48,649 bases of DNA from Candidatus Kapaibacterium sp. (GTDB lineage Bacteria; Bacteroidota; Ignavibacteria; Kapaibacteriales; UBA4661), in contig JANYIG010000145.1 of NCBI GenBank assembly GCA_025358765.1, forward strand, positions 1-48,649. The letters are read 5' to 3'. The position numbers and the translations under genes were made by a program. Positions 25,774 to 35,260 of this stretch are shown in pieces. Under the pieces are notes generated by a model that was not told the DNA's origin, ran no database searches, and saw only the letters and a list, made by a program, of their open reading frames with translations. How positions within the stretch are numbered: position 1 is the stretch's first letter; the number at the start of each line of letters is the position of its first letter.

Positions 25774-26781
25774 ATGAACCCTATTATTCTTCTTGATTGT
25801 TCGGAAGCACTTCGTCAGTGTGCCTCTATCCTGCGCGGCGCTCAAACCATCGTTCTCACGTCGCATGTCAATTCTGACGGTGATTCATTAGGTTCCTCGT
25901 TGGGGCTGTATCACTTGCTTACACAGCTTGGCAAGACCGTTCACATCGTCAATCCAAGCGCTGTGCCGAAGAGTTTTCGGTTTTTGCAGGGCAGCGAAAA
26001 AATTCAGGTTTTTGATGACTCACAGCACACCGCACTCCTTGCCTCGGCGGATGTGCTTGTTGTGTTGGATGCTAATGCGCCATCACGAATGCGCGGTATG
26101 GAGGCGGCAATCGTTGGCTCGCCTGCTCGAAAACTCGTCATAGACCATCACCAAGAACCGCAGCCGTTTGCAGAGATGTATGCTGTTGATACAGAGGCGT
26201 GTTCAACGGCAGAACTCATCAGTCGTTTGGTGGTGCTGGTTGGCGAAGAACAGTTTACGAGACCACTTGCGGAGTGTTTATACACAGGTATAATGACCGA
26301 CACGGGGAATTTCCGCTTTCCACGCACGACGGCAGACGTGCATCGCACGATTGCGCGGCTCATCGAAGCTGGTGCCGACCCAACGTACATCTACGAAAAC
26401 GTATTCAACCAAAACCCGCTCAACCGCTCAATTTTACTTGGCAAGGCGCTTTCGGACTTGCGTTTGTATCACGACGGCAAACTGTGCGTGATGACGGTCG
26501 CCCGCGCCATGATGCAGGAAACAGGCGCAAACGAAGACCAAATCGAAGGTTTTGTGGAACTCACGCTTGGGTTGGAAGGTGTACAGATGGGTGCATTGGT
26601 GGTAGAACTTGCGGATATGGTCAAAATTTCATTACGCTCCAAAGGTGAGATTCCCGTGAACCAAATTGCTAAACACTTTGGTGGTGGTGGTCACATTAAC
26701 GCTGCTGGGTGCAGAACCCATCAACACTCGTTCCAACGGGCGCAAGAATTGATTGTGGAGTTTGCGAAACCGTATCTGTAA
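25774..26781 (+). CDS. nrnA: DHH/DHHA1 phosphoesterase, NrnA-like nano-RNase / pAp phosphatase
   Basis: A 335-residue cytoplasmic phosphoesterase. The DHH-family metal motifs are in order: HVNSDGDSLG (His31, Asp35, Asp37), VVLDAN (Asp99), VIDHHQ (His125, His126) and MTDTGNFRFP (about 174-183). The C-terminal DHHA1 domain ends in FGGGGHINAAGC. NrnA enzymes degrade 2-5 nt RNAs and the sulfur by-product pAp, and some cleave pGpG or pApA. Which of these is used cannot be read from sequence. Length is typical. It stands alone, divergent from the small membrane protein. Confidence 0.88.
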   Translation: MNPIILLDCSEALRQCASILRGAQTIVLTSHVNSDGDSLGSSLGLYHLLTQLGKTVHIVNPSAVPKSFRFLQGSEKIQVFDDSQHTALLASADVLVVLDANAPSRMRGMEAAIVGSPARKLVIDHHQEPQPFAEMYAVDTEACSTAELISRLVVLVGEEQFTRPLAECLYTGIMTDTGNFRFPRTTADVHRTIARLIEAGADPTYIYENVFNQNPLNRSILLGKALSDLRLYHDGKLCVMTVARAMMQETGANEDQIEGFVELTLGLEGVQMGALVVELADMVKISLRSKGEIPVNQIAKHFGGGGHINAAGCRTHQHSFQRAQELIVEFAKPYL

Positions 26782-26897
26782 AGTTTTCTCAAGCATTTTT
26801 CCCGTTGGTTTTTCAGGTGTGTTTTATGTAGTTTTACGGGCAACGAATACAGGCATAGATACATCTACAATGTTCAATCTATAATCTTCAAAGACAT

Positions 26898-28901
26898 ATG
26901 AGTATCAAAAATTACCTCTTCATCCTTGTGCTGTTCGGCGCATTCAGTTTGATTACGTTCAACGTGCGGCGCTTGATTTCGTACTTAACCGTCGGCAAAC
27001 CCGAAAACCGCATAGACAATATTCCGGCACGAATAAAACTTTTGCTGACCGTTGGTTTTGGGCAAACGAAAATTTTGCGCGATAAAGTAGCCGGACCAAT
27101 TCACGCTGGAATATTTTGGGGTTTTTTGGTACTCTTAGCCTCCGCTACCGAAGGCATTCTGGAAGGCTTACACGAGGGCTGGTCGCTGAATTTTCTGGGA
27201 CCAATCTACTCCGTCTTTACGGTTTTGATTGACATTTTTTGTGTTGTAATTATCATCCTCTCACTTGCGGCAATCTGGCGACGCTACATCACAAAACTCA
27301 CACGGTTGCAGGTGGATGGCGAAAAAATTGAAGCCGGTGTGATTTTGCTTACTATTTTTTGTATTGTCACCTCCATTTTGCTCCAAAATTCCGCTCGCGT
27401 CCGCATGGAAGCTGATTTTTCGTATGCTGTGCGTCCTGCCGCAACTATCGTTGCTGGGTTTATGTCCCCAGATGGCGCTCACACGGTGTTCGAGGTGTTC
27501 TTTTGGTCGCATATGTTATTGGTGTTTGGGTTTATGAATTATCTGCCGTATTCCAAACATTTGCACGTGCTGACCTCCCTCCCGAATACATTTTTCGGCA
27601 ACTTAACCTATCCGAACACGCTGAAGCCTATCAATTTTGAGGAAGAAGGCATTGAAAAATTTGGCGCGAGCGACATCGAAGATTTTACGTGGAAAACGCT
27701 ACTTGATGGTTACACGTGTACGCATTGCGGGCGCTGCACGAGTGTTTGTCCGGCAAACCAAACAGGCAAAATTCTCGACCCGCGGGCAATCATTGTTGCC
27801 ATCCACGACCGCACGATGGACAAAGCGCCGCTTGTCTTAAAACAGCGTGGCGGTGCAGAGTTGACCGTGGAAGAGCAAGCAATCATGGACAAAAAACTCA
27901 TTGGCGATTATATTCCCGTCGAAGCGCTCTGGCAATGCACTACTTGCGGCGCGTGCCAGCAAGAATGCCCTGTGATGATTGAACACGTGCCGGCAATCGT
28001 AGATATGCGTCGTTCGCTCGTGCTGATGGAAGCGAACTTCCCACCGGAAATTCAGCCTGCGTTTGGCAATATGGAAAATAATTTTACGCCGTGGCCATTC
28101 GCATCGTCCGAACGCGCTGATTGGGCGGAAGGAACGGGCATTAAAACCGTCGCCGAAGACTCTGATTTTGACGTGCTGTTTTGGGTAGGCTGCGCGGGCA
28201 GCTACGACGAACGGGCAAAAAAAGTAACCCGTGCTTTTGGCGAGCTGATGCAACTTGCTAACGTCAATTTCCGCATTCTCGGAACCGAAGAGCGCTGCAC
28301 CGGCGACCCAGCACGTCGCGCAGGTAATGAATACCTTGCCGATATGCTCACAAAAATGAACGTGGAAACGCTGAATGGCTACAACGTAAAAACCATCGTC
28401 ACGACCTGCCCGCATTGCCTGAACACGCTCACAAACGACTATCCGCAGTTTGGTGGGAACTATGAAGTGATGCACCACACACAGTATATCAACAACCTCA
28501 TCAACGCCAAGAAGCTCGATATTAAGGGCAAAAATGGCATTTCACCAGAGGCAATCACCTACCACGATTCTTGCTATCTGGGTCGCTACAACGACGAGTA
28601 CGAGGCTCCCCGTGCGTTGTTGGAAAACGTACCCGGCTTGAATATTGTGGAAGCAAACCGCAGCAAAGACCGAGGCTTTTGTTGCGGAGCGGGCGGCGCA
28701 CAGATGTTCATGGAGGAGCTTGAGGGCAAGCGCGTCAATATTGAACGCACGGAAGAATTGCTTGCAACGGGCGCAAACACAATTGCCGTGAACTGTCCGT
28801 TTTGTATGACGATGATCAATGACGGTGTAAAATCGAAGGACAAAGCCGACGACGTGCGTGTGCGCGACGTTGCGGAAATTTTGTTGGAATCGTTAAAATA
28901 A
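26898..28901 (+). CDS. Membrane-fused Fe-S oxidoreductase (HdrD/GlpC-like with CCG domains)
   Basis: A 667-residue protein. The N-terminal part has about five membrane helices (4-24, 68-85, 100-128, 148-168, 203-222) with histidines (HAGIFWG, FWSHML) that could bind haem as in NarI-like cytochrome b. The cytoplasmic part has two 4Fe-4S motifs, CTHCGRCTSVCP (Cys274-284) and CTTCGACQQECP (Cys347-357). Two CCG domains follow, marked by WVGCAGS/TCPHC and HDSCYLGR/GFCCGAGG/NCPFC. This layout is that of HdrD-like or electron-transfer-flavoprotein-linked quinone reductases. The redox partners are unknown; no ETF or acyl-CoA dehydrogenase gene is adjacent. It likely passes electrons to or from the quinone pool. 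Confidence 0.87.
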   Translation: MSIKNYLFILVLFGAFSLITFNVRRLISYLTVGKPENRIDNIPARIKLLLTVGFGQTKILRDKVAGPIHAGIFWGFLVLLASATEGILEGLHEGWSLNFLGPIYSVFTVLIDIFCVVIIILSLAAIWRRYITKLTRLQVDGEKIEAGVILLTIFCIVTSILLQNSARVRMEADFSYAVRPAATIVAGFMSPDGAHTVFEVFFWSHMLLVFGFMNYLPYSKHLHVLTSLPNTFFGNLTYPNTLKPINFEEEGIEKFGASDIEDFTWKTLLDGYTCTHCGRCTSVCPANQTGKILDPRAIIVAIHDRTMDKAPLVLKQRGGAELTVEEQAIMDKKLIGDYIPVEALWQCTTCGACQQECPVMIEHVPAIVDMRRSLVLMEANFPPEIQPAFGNMENNFTPWPFASSERADWAEGTGIKTVAEDSDFDVLFWVGCAGSYDERAKKVTRAFGELMQLANVNFRILGTEERCTGDPARRAGNEYLADMLTKMNVETLNGYNVKTIVTTCPHCLNTLTNDYPQFGGNYEVMHHTQYINNLINAKKLDIKGKNGISPEAITYHDSCYLGRYNDEYEAPRALLENVPGLNIVEANRSKDRGFCCGAGGAQMFMEELEGKRVNIERTEELLATGANTIAVNCPFCMTMINDGVKSKDKADDVRVRDVAEILLESLK

Positions 28902-28958
28902 TTCGAGACCCAGAAACTGGTTTTTGTCTTTCAAAACGCTATAAACGGTGCGATTTTT

Positions 28959-29744
28959 ATGGATGCAACAAGTACAAACACTCGTCAAGAACGAGAACGA
29001 CAATTTCACAATGAACTCGTGGAAAACGATATCCGCACGGTGGTGTATAAATACCATTCTGTATTGGACGCTTCGCGGGCATTATTCAAGCAGCATTTAG
29101 AACAACTTCCACGTGGTAGTTCCGTGCTTGAATACGGCTGCGGTCCTGGCTCCCATGCGTTTTGGCTTGCAAAATCAGGATGCACGGTTACAGGGATTGA
29201 TATTTCCGATGCGGCAATTGCTCAGGCGCAAGCAGAAGCCGAGCGGCAGCAAGTGGCGGATAAAACCACGTTCTACGCGATGGATGCAGAGACACTCACC
29301 TTTGCGGATGAATCCTTTGATTGTGTCTGTGGTTCAGCGATTATCCATCATTTAGACATCAAAAAATCCATGCAAGAAATCGTGCGAGTGCTAAAGCCAA
29401 ACGGTTGTGCGGTATTTATTGAACCGTTAGGACACAATCCGCTTATCAACCTCTATCGTACACTTACGCCGCGCCTACGCACTCCCGACGAACATCCGCT
29501 ACTCGTTTCCGACCTCACTATGATGGCGCGGAGTTTTGAAACAATAGAGACACAGTTTTTTCACCTGACCGATTTGGTTGCCGTTCCTCTGCGCAACACG
29601 CCCCTATTTCACGGCATAGTTGCTGCCTTGCAAGGCTTTGACAGAGCGGTGTTTGAGGCATTGCCGTTCATGCGCCGTCATGCGTGGATGAGCGTTATAC
29701 GATTATCGCATCCGCTCAGTACCGAACGCTTTTCGATGAAATGA
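28959..29744 (+). CDS. Class I SAM-dependent methyltransferase
   Basis: A 261-residue soluble methyltransferase of the UbiE/MenG-like Methyltransf_11/25 type. Motif I is SVLEYGCGPGSHAFWL (about 55-70), motif II VTGIDIS, motif III FYAMDAETLTF, post-motif ADESFDCVCG and motif IV IVRVLKPNGCAVFIEP. The acceptor substrate is unknown. It starts 57 bp after the Fe-S oxidoreductase, so an operon is possible. The last eight codons fall within one arm of the inverted repeat 29718-29873, and the C-terminus may therefore have been altered by that repeat. Confidence 0.85.
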   Translation: MDATSTNTRQERERQFHNELVENDIRTVVYKYHSVLDASRALFKQHLEQLPRGSSVLEYGCGPGSHAFWLAKSGCTVTGIDISDAAIAQAQAEAERQQVADKTTFYAMDAETLTFADESFDCVCGSAIIHHLDIKKSMQEIVRVLKPNGCAVFIEPLGHNPLINLYRTLTPRLRTPDEHPLLVSDLTMMARSFETIETQFFHLTDLVAVPLRNTPLFHGIVAALQGFDRAVFEALPFMRRHAWMSVIRLSHPLSTERFSMK

Positions 29745-29873
29745 CCGCTGAGGCGCAGAGGACGCTGAGTTTGGAAATAACATTTAACCTTTTCTTTTTA
29801 CCTGTTCTGGATCCTCTGCTCTCTCTCTCTTGACGGTTTCTGTCAGCCTCTGCGCTCAAATCCGTTCGGTACT
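29718..29873. repeat. Inverted repeat of the GCGCAGAGG type
   Basis: AGTACCGAACG (29718-29728) is exactly inverted at 29863-29873, and GCGCAGAGG (29753-29761) is inverted as CCTCTGCGC (29846-29854), with extended similarity around both (GCTGAGG... and ...TCAGCC). A CT-dinucleotide run lies at about 29818-29830 inside it. The left arm covers the 3' end of the methyltransferase gene. It looks like a small dispersed element; there is no coding sequence inside. Confidence 0.55.
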
Positions 29874-29966
29874 AAAATCGCATCCGAAAAAATAACCATC
29901 GGGGAAAGAATTACGCTCGTTATCTGACATCTGAAAATAATTATACCGAAATCTACTATTACGTTC

Positions 29967-30485
29967 ATGTCCTACACAATCCATTCCGACTATCTCAGCG
30001 CGTCGCTTGAGGCAACAACAAACAACAATATTGTCACGCTTTCCAACGAGCAAACGTTCACGTTCGAGAGCGATGGCGAAAGTAACGTGTTTTTTCTGGT
30101 GCAAGACGGACGCAAAACGCCCATCATTGCCACGTTTGAAGGACGTAACACGGTCAAACTTTCCGTCAATGGTTATAATTACGTATTAGATGTGCTTTCC
30201 GAGCGCGACCAATACTTCGCACAACTCTTGAAAGCCACGGCGACTGCGACTTCGGGGACGATGAAAGTTGCAGCACCCATGCCGGGTTTGCTCAAAACTA
30301 TTGCCGTTCAAAACGGTCAGCACGTCAAAAAAGGCGAACGACTCTTCATCCTCGAAGCAATGAAAATGGAAAACGACATCAAAGCACCCACCGAAGGCAT
30401 CGTTACTGGCTTGAATGTGAATGCCGGAACTGCCGTCGAAAAGGGTTTCCCGCTGTGCATGATTGAAGCGGCAAAGACAAGTTAA
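29967..30485 (+). CDS. Biotin carboxyl carrier protein
   Basis: A 172-residue carrier protein. The C-terminal biotinyl domain (about 98-169) has MKVAAPMPGLL, the biotinylated Lys133 in EAMKMEN, and hairpin-forming GIVTGLNVNAGTAVEKG. An N-terminal beta-rich domain (1-90) and an Ala/Thr-rich linker precede it. Such subunits serve acyl-CoA or oxaloacetate carboxylases. The carboxylase and transferase partners are not in the window, so the enzyme it belongs to is open. The gene is followed by a plausible terminator. Confidence 0.88.
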   Translation: MSYTIHSDYLSASLEATTNNNIVTLSNEQTFTFESDGESNVFFLVQDGRKTPIIATFEGRNTVKLSVNGYNYVLDVLSERDQYFAQLLKATATATSGTMKVAAPMPGLLKTIAVQNGQHVKKGERLFILEAMKMENDIKAPTEGIVTGLNVNAGTAVEKGFPLCMIEAAKTS

Positions 30486-30502
30486 AAATAAGCAGAACAA
30501 TC

Positions 30503-30554
30503 AAGCGGCAGAACCCCGCAAAGAGAAAAATGTGACCCTCTTATCCGCTTTTTT
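30503..30554 (+). terminator. Bipartite stem terminator after the biotin carrier gene
   Basis: AAGCGG (30503-30508) pairs with CCGCTT (30545-30550), with an inner AAGAG/CTCTT stem (30521-30525, 30538-30542), and six T residues end at 30554. It separates the biotin carrier from the pyrimidine cluster. Confidence 0.5.
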
Positions 30555-30629
30555 ATGGCATTACGATGCTGATTTTTGTATTTTCTTGCCAATCAATGTT
30601 TACCCTCCTGTTTAAGAAGAGTTGTTATT

Positions 30630-32015
30630 ATGAATACCCTCCTTATTCGCAATGGCACTATTGCCACAGCTTCCGATACGTACACGGGAGATATTTTTAT
30701 TGAGAACGAGCGCATTAGCGCTCTTGGTGCAGCGCTGAACGTTCAAGCTGACCAAATAATTGATGCAAGTGGCAAATTAGTGTTTCCGGGCGGTATAGAC
30801 CCGCACGTACACCTTGAAATGCCGTTTATGGGTACGTTTTCGAGCGACAGCTACGCTACTGGTACGCAAGCTGCGTTGCACGGCGGCACGACCACCGTCA
30901 TTGATTTTATTCTGCAAACACAAGGTAAATCTTTGCGTTCAGCATTAGAAGAATGGCAGGGGCGTTCTAATGGAAACTGTTACGGCGATTATTCCTTCCA
31001 TCTGGCAGTCACCGACTTCAACGAGCGCACTAAACCTGAAATCCAAGAAATGGTCGAAAAAGAAGGGATTACTTCCTTCAAAACATTTATGGCGTACAAA
31101 GGTGCGCTCATGATTGACGACCGCCAAATGATGGGTTTGATGGAGGAAGTAAAACGCTGCGGCGGGATGGTCACGGTTCACGCCACGCATGGCGACATGA
31201 TTGATTACCTCATTGCCAAACATCGTTCGGAAGGCAAACTCTCACCGCTGTATCATTATCTTTCTCAGCCCGAAATCACCGAATCAGAAGCCGCAGAGCG
31301 CTTTATAGACATGGCGCATTACACGGGCGTTCCGGCGTATATTGTGCATCTGACTTGCGAAGGCGCATTAAATCACGTCCGTGATGCGGCAAAACGCAAT
31401 CAAACGGTGTTTGTGGAAACGTGTATTCAATATCTGCTGTTGGATGCCTCGCTCTACGAAAACAATTTTGAAGGCGCAAAATGGGTGATGAGTCCGCCGT
31501 TGCGTGAAAAAAAAGACCAAACAACGCTCTGGGCGGGACTAAATCAAGGTTTGGTAAGGGTTGTCGCCACCGATCATTGCCCGTTTACGTGGGAACAAAA
31601 AAAGATGGGCGAGCATGATTTTTCCAAAATTCCCAACGGGCATCCTGCCATTGAACACCGTATGGAACTCTTGTTTTCCGAAGGCGTTCGCACGGGCAAA
31701 ATCAGCTTGAATAAATACGTGGAAGTGACCTCTACCAACGCTGCAAAGATTTTCGGAATGTTCCCGCGCAAAGGCACACTCTCGATTGGTGCCGATGCCG
31801 ACATCGTTATTTTTGACCCGAACGAGCAGCACACTATTTCTGCCAAAACACACCATCAAAACACCGATTATTCCGCGTACGAAGGCTGGCAAGTGACGGG
31901 AAAATGCAAAACCGTAATTTTGCGCGGACGTGTGGCGGTGGACAACGGAAAAACTGTTGTTGAAAAAGGGTATGGGCAGTTCGTGCGGCGCGGAAAAACC
32001 TCGCTTGTGGTGTAA
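30630..32015 (+). CDS. Dihydropyrimidinase (D-hydantoinase family)
   Basis: A 461-residue cytoplasmic amidohydrolase opening the ring of 5,6-dihydrouracil or dihydrothymine, step two of reductive pyrimidine degradation. Metal ligands are His59 and His61 (GIDPHVHLEMP), the carboxylated Lys151 (SFKTFMAYKG) and His184 (VTVHATHGD); PPLREK and VATDHCPF follow. Numbering matches thermostable D-hydantoinases closely. Start is ATG 30630 with MNTLLIRNGTI; a longer reading from 30576 adds 18 non-homologous residues. It heads the cluster that continues with the ureidopropionase, receptor and PreTA, which makes the pyrimidine role more likely than a hydantoin role. Confidence 0.93.
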   Translation: MNTLLIRNGTIATASDTYTGDIFIENERISALGAALNVQADQIIDASGKLVFPGGIDPHVHLEMPFMGTFSSDSYATGTQAALHGGTTTVIDFILQTQGKSLRSALEEWQGRSNGNCYGDYSFHLAVTDFNERTKPEIQEMVEKEGITSFKTFMAYKGALMIDDRQMMGLMEEVKRCGGMVTVHATHGDMIDYLIAKHRSEGKLSPLYHYLSQPEITESEAAERFIDMAHYTGVPAYIVHLTCEGALNHVRDAAKRNQTVFVETCIQYLLLDASLYENNFEGAKWVMSPPLREKKDQTTLWAGLNQGLVRVVATDHCPFTWEQKKMGEHDFSKIPNGHPAIEHRMELLFSEGVRTGKISLNKYVEVTSTNAAKIFGMFPRKGTLSIGADADIVIFDPNEQHTISAKTHHQNTDYSAYEGWQVTGKCKTVILRGRVAVDNGKTVVEKGYGQFVRRGKTSLVV

Positions 32016-32138
32016 TTAATATTGGAGAATGTTAGTTACAAAACGATGAAACACTGCGAAACGGTATCAATATCTGAAGTTTTTCTATAAAATCAAACAC
32101 ACAATTCAATACTATCTTTCACTTCAATCCCAGCATGT

Positions 32139-33005
32139 ATGCCGCGTATCATCAAATCCGGACTTATCCAAATGAGCCTACCCAAAACTGAAGGTGAAGG
32201 TACGATTCAGGAAATCATCAAAGCGATGGTGGACAAACACATCCCTTACATCGAAAACGCCGGCAAACAGGGCGTACAAATCCTGTGTTTGCAGGAAATT
32301 TTTAACACGCCCTATTTTTGCCCCGGGCAAGACAAGATGTGGTACGCTTCTGCTGAATCTGTTCCCGGACCAACAACGGAGTTGATGGCGCAGTACGCCA
32401 AAAAATATAACATGGTCATCATTGTGCCGATTTACGAAAAAGAGCAAGCGGGCGTGTTGTACAACACCGCCGCAGTGATTGATGCCGACGGCACGTATTT
32501 AGGCAAATATCGCAAAAACCACATCCCGCACACGTCAGGCTTTTGGGAAAAGTTTTTTTTTAAACCGGGTAATTTGGGTTATCCGGTGTTTCAAACCAAA
32601 TACGCCAAAGTGGGCGTGTATATTTGTTACGACCGCCATTTCCCCGACGGCGCACGGTGTTTGGGGTTGAATGGGGCGGAAATTGTGTATAATCCCTCGG
32701 CAACAGTGGCGGGTTTGTCGCAATACTTATGGAAGCTGGAGCAGCCCGCGCACGCGGCGGCTAACGGCTATTTTATGGGGTGCATCAATCGTGTGGGCAT
32801 GGAAAAGCCGTGGAACTTGGGCAAGTTTTACGGTTCGTCGTATTTCGTTGATCCACGCGGACAAATTTTCGCCAGTGCTTCCGAAGACAACGATGAATTA
32901 CTCGTGGCGGAGTTTGATTTGGACATGATAGACGAAGTGCGGTCCACGTGGCAGTTCTTCCGTGACCGCCGACCGGAAACCTACGGAAAATTGGTAGAGC
33001 TTTAA
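32139..33005 (+). CDS. Beta-ureidopropionase (N-carbamoyl-beta-alanine amidohydrolase)
   Basis: A 288-residue nitrilase-superfamily enzyme that hydrolyses N-carbamoyl-beta-alanine to beta-alanine, CO2 and ammonia, the third step of the reductive pathway. The catalytic triad is Glu53 (CLQEIF), Lys126 (YRKNHIP) and Cys163 (VYICYDRHFPD). The N-terminus MPRIIKSGLIQMS fits the family and fixes the start; an ATG four bases earlier is out of frame. It lies 123 bp downstream of the dihydropyrimidinase. A related N-carbamoyl-D-amino acid hydrolase or putrescine amidase is a less likely alternative given the context. Confidence 0.9.
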   Translation: MPRIIKSGLIQMSLPKTEGEGTIQEIIKAMVDKHIPYIENAGKQGVQILCLQEIFNTPYFCPGQDKMWYASAESVPGPTTELMAQYAKKYNMVIIVPIYEKEQAGVLYNTAAVIDADGTYLGKYRKNHIPHTSGFWEKFFFKPGNLGYPVFQTKYAKVGVYICYDRHFPDGARCLGLNGAEIVYNPSATVAGLSQYLWKLEQPAHAAANGYFMGCINRVGMEKPWNLGKFYGSSYFVDPRGQIFASASEDNDELLVAEFDLDMIDEVRSTWQFFRDRRPETYGKLVEL

Positions 33006-33103
33006 GAGCGCTGAATCCAAGTGCGGAGCTGTTTTTGGGTAAATGATAAATCTTGGATAGTAGCTCAATTGCATTGTAATGTCTGCTATTACAGGGAGGA
33101 ATC

Positions 33104-35215
33104 ATGAATAATAGAGTGGTCGTCGTAGCCAGCGTTGTCATCTTTCTGCTTGGAGTTTGTTTTGTATCGGCACAAAATAATGCGGACGACAAAAAAACAT
33201 CCATAAAAGCATGGGCTGAGTTTACGCTGGAAGAATTGATGGATATTCCGGTGACAGTTTCCACAAAAATGAAACAGTCCCAACGTGAAGCACCGAACAT
33301 TGTTACCGTAATTACGGCGGAGGACATTCGCAATAATCATTGCCGAGATTTGGTGGATGTTTTTGCGATGGTTCCCGGATTAAATGTTGCAAAAGATTTA
33401 AATGAGGCTTCGTTGATTTCACGCGGCTTATACGGGTTTGAAGGACGAGCGTTAATTTTAATTGATGGAATGCAATTAACCGACCTTTATTTTGGGTCAT
33501 ACACTTTTGGCAACGATATTCCCGTACACCTGATTGATCGCATAGAAATTATTCGCGGACCGGGTTCGGTGATATACGGCGGGGCAGCGGAATTGTCGGT
33601 TATCAATATTATTACTTCGAGCGGCGAGCAGGTTCACGGTATTGAAGCAAGTGCACGATACGGGCAACTTCCCTCTGCTTTTGGTCATGCCGATGTGGGC
33701 ATAAAAGCGGGAGAAAAGACGAAAGTAATTGAGTATTCGCTTTTAGCTTCGTTCGGGCGTGCTGAACGTTCAGATGGTTTGTATCCACGGTTTGGTTTCC
33801 GCCCCGACATCCAGCATGATTATTCCACTGCGGGCGCTGGTGCTACGGATGTGATTTTCAAGGCAACTGTACTCAAGAACACGGAAGTGAAGGCGTATTT
33901 TCACAGCTATTTTAACAACTTTTTAGATAACTTTTCCGTTTCAAACCAGCTGCCCGCGGAGCGGCAAAAACAGCTTACCGATTCGCTCAAAAGCGTCAAG
34001 ACCAATACATCGCGTTTTTTGGTGTATGGCGGCGAAATCGTTCATAAAATTGTTGTCGGTGAGTCTTTGACCATCACGCCTGCTCTGAATTATCAATACA
34101 GCGAATCCTTCACTAAAGACAAACGTGAAAATCCTGCTATTTCTCGGATAAAACCCTCGGCTCTTGCGGAATGGCGCGAGGGCAGTTTTGAATATTCATT
34201 CGGTGGTGAGGCTTTTTGGGACCACGGCTCTATTCTTAAGCCGGACAACCCCAAGGACAATGAAGGAAACGGTTATCGCAAGGTTCGCACAGACCCAATT
34301 TCAGAAACCGTGACCATTTACAATTATGCGCTCTACGGCAGTATCGTTTACCGTTCAGCACCTTTTTATCTGACTGCCGGAGCCCGCTACGACAACAACG
34401 AACTTTTCGGCAATGCTATAAATCCACGTATCGGCGCAACATACGTGACCGATAAATTTCACGCTAAATTATTGTATAGCTCCGCCTTTCGAGCGCCGCT
34501 TATGGCAAACAACGCATGGAGTAAATTTGGGCTTGACCCCACAAAACCTTGGAGAACAGACGTTAAGCCGGAAAAAACGGAGGTTGTGGAACTCGAACTC
34601 GGCTATAAACTTATTGATAACCTGTATGCTTCGGCAAATGTATTTTATCAAAAAGTCCAAAACATCATTGAATTTCGGTATAATGTCAAAGACGATGATC
34701 TGTTTTCCAACAATGGGGGAACAATTGCCACGTACGGCTTGGAAACAGAAGTGAAGTACGTTACGCCGCTCTATCGGGGCATGTTCAATCTGTCGCTGGT
34801 TGCCCCACAACTGTTTGATGACCCGGCAAACGTATTTGTACATAATGCCAAAGGCGGTGACACATATTTGGCGCTACATGCACACGATGAGCTTATGGGT
34901 GTGCCAAATCTAAAAATTTATACAAGCCATAGTTTTGTGGTAACACCCGATATTTCTTTGAACGCAAATATGCTGTATCTGTCGCCCAAAAATGCTATGA
35001 CGGATTTTGGCAAAACCGCAACGCTACCCGCGCAAATTCTTGTGGGCGGAGGAATAATCATTGATAATGTGGCAAACAATCTGAATATTGGGATTTCCGT
35101 ACATGACTTGTTCAATCAGCGCCTAAATTTGGTCACGCCGTTTTATGATAGCGGCTATGACACATATTTCTGGAAGGGGCGCGAAATTTCAATAGCATTG
35201 CGTTATACATTTTGA
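33104..35215 (+). CDS. TonB-dependent outer membrane receptor
   Basis: A 703-residue outer membrane receptor. After a signal peptide (1-23, ending FVSAQ) comes a short N-terminal region, then the plug domain (about 55-175, with PNIVTVITAEDIR, VDVFAMVPGLNV and IEIIRGPGSVIYG) and a barrel closing in ISIALRYTF with terminal Phe. It is a strong translation start: AGGGAGGA at 33093-33100 precedes the ATG. Energised by TonB, it would import a ligand across the outer membrane. Position between the ureidopropionase and preT suggests a pyrimidine or related nucleobase as ligand, an inference from context only; siderophore uptake cannot be excluded. Confidence 0.9.
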   Translation: MNNRVVVVASVVIFLLGVCFVSAQNNADDKKTSIKAWAEFTLEELMDIPVTVSTKMKQSQREAPNIVTVITAEDIRNNHCRDLVDVFAMVPGLNVAKDLNEASLISRGLYGFEGRALILIDGMQLTDLYFGSYTFGNDIPVHLIDRIEIIRGPGSVIYGGAAELSVINIITSSGEQVHGIEASARYGQLPSAFGHADVGIKAGEKTKVIEYSLLASFGRAERSDGLYPRFGFRPDIQHDYSTAGAGATDVIFKATVLKNTEVKAYFHSYFNNFLDNFSVSNQLPAERQKQLTDSLKSVKTNTSRFLVYGGEIVHKIVVGESLTITPALNYQYSESFTKDKRENPAISRIKPSALAEWREGSFEYSFGGEAFWDHGSILKPDNPKDNEGNGYRKVRTDPISETVTIYNYALYGSIVYRSAPFYLTAGARYDNNELFGNAINPRIGATYVTDKFHAKLLYSSAFRAPLMANNAWSKFGLDPTKPWRTDVKPEKTEVVELELGYKLIDNLYASANVFYQKVQNIIEFRYNVKDDDLFSNNGGTIATYGLETEVKYVTPLYRGMFNLSLVAPQLFDDPANVFVHNAKGGDTYLALHAHDELMGVPNLKIYTSHSFVVTPDISLNANMLYLSPKNAMTDFGKTATLPAQILVGGGIIIDNVANNLNIGISVHDLFNQRLNLVTPFYDSGYDTYFWKGREISIALRYTF

Positions 35216-35260
35216 AAACCCACACTTCCATACTTCACATTCACAACTTTACACTTTGTT

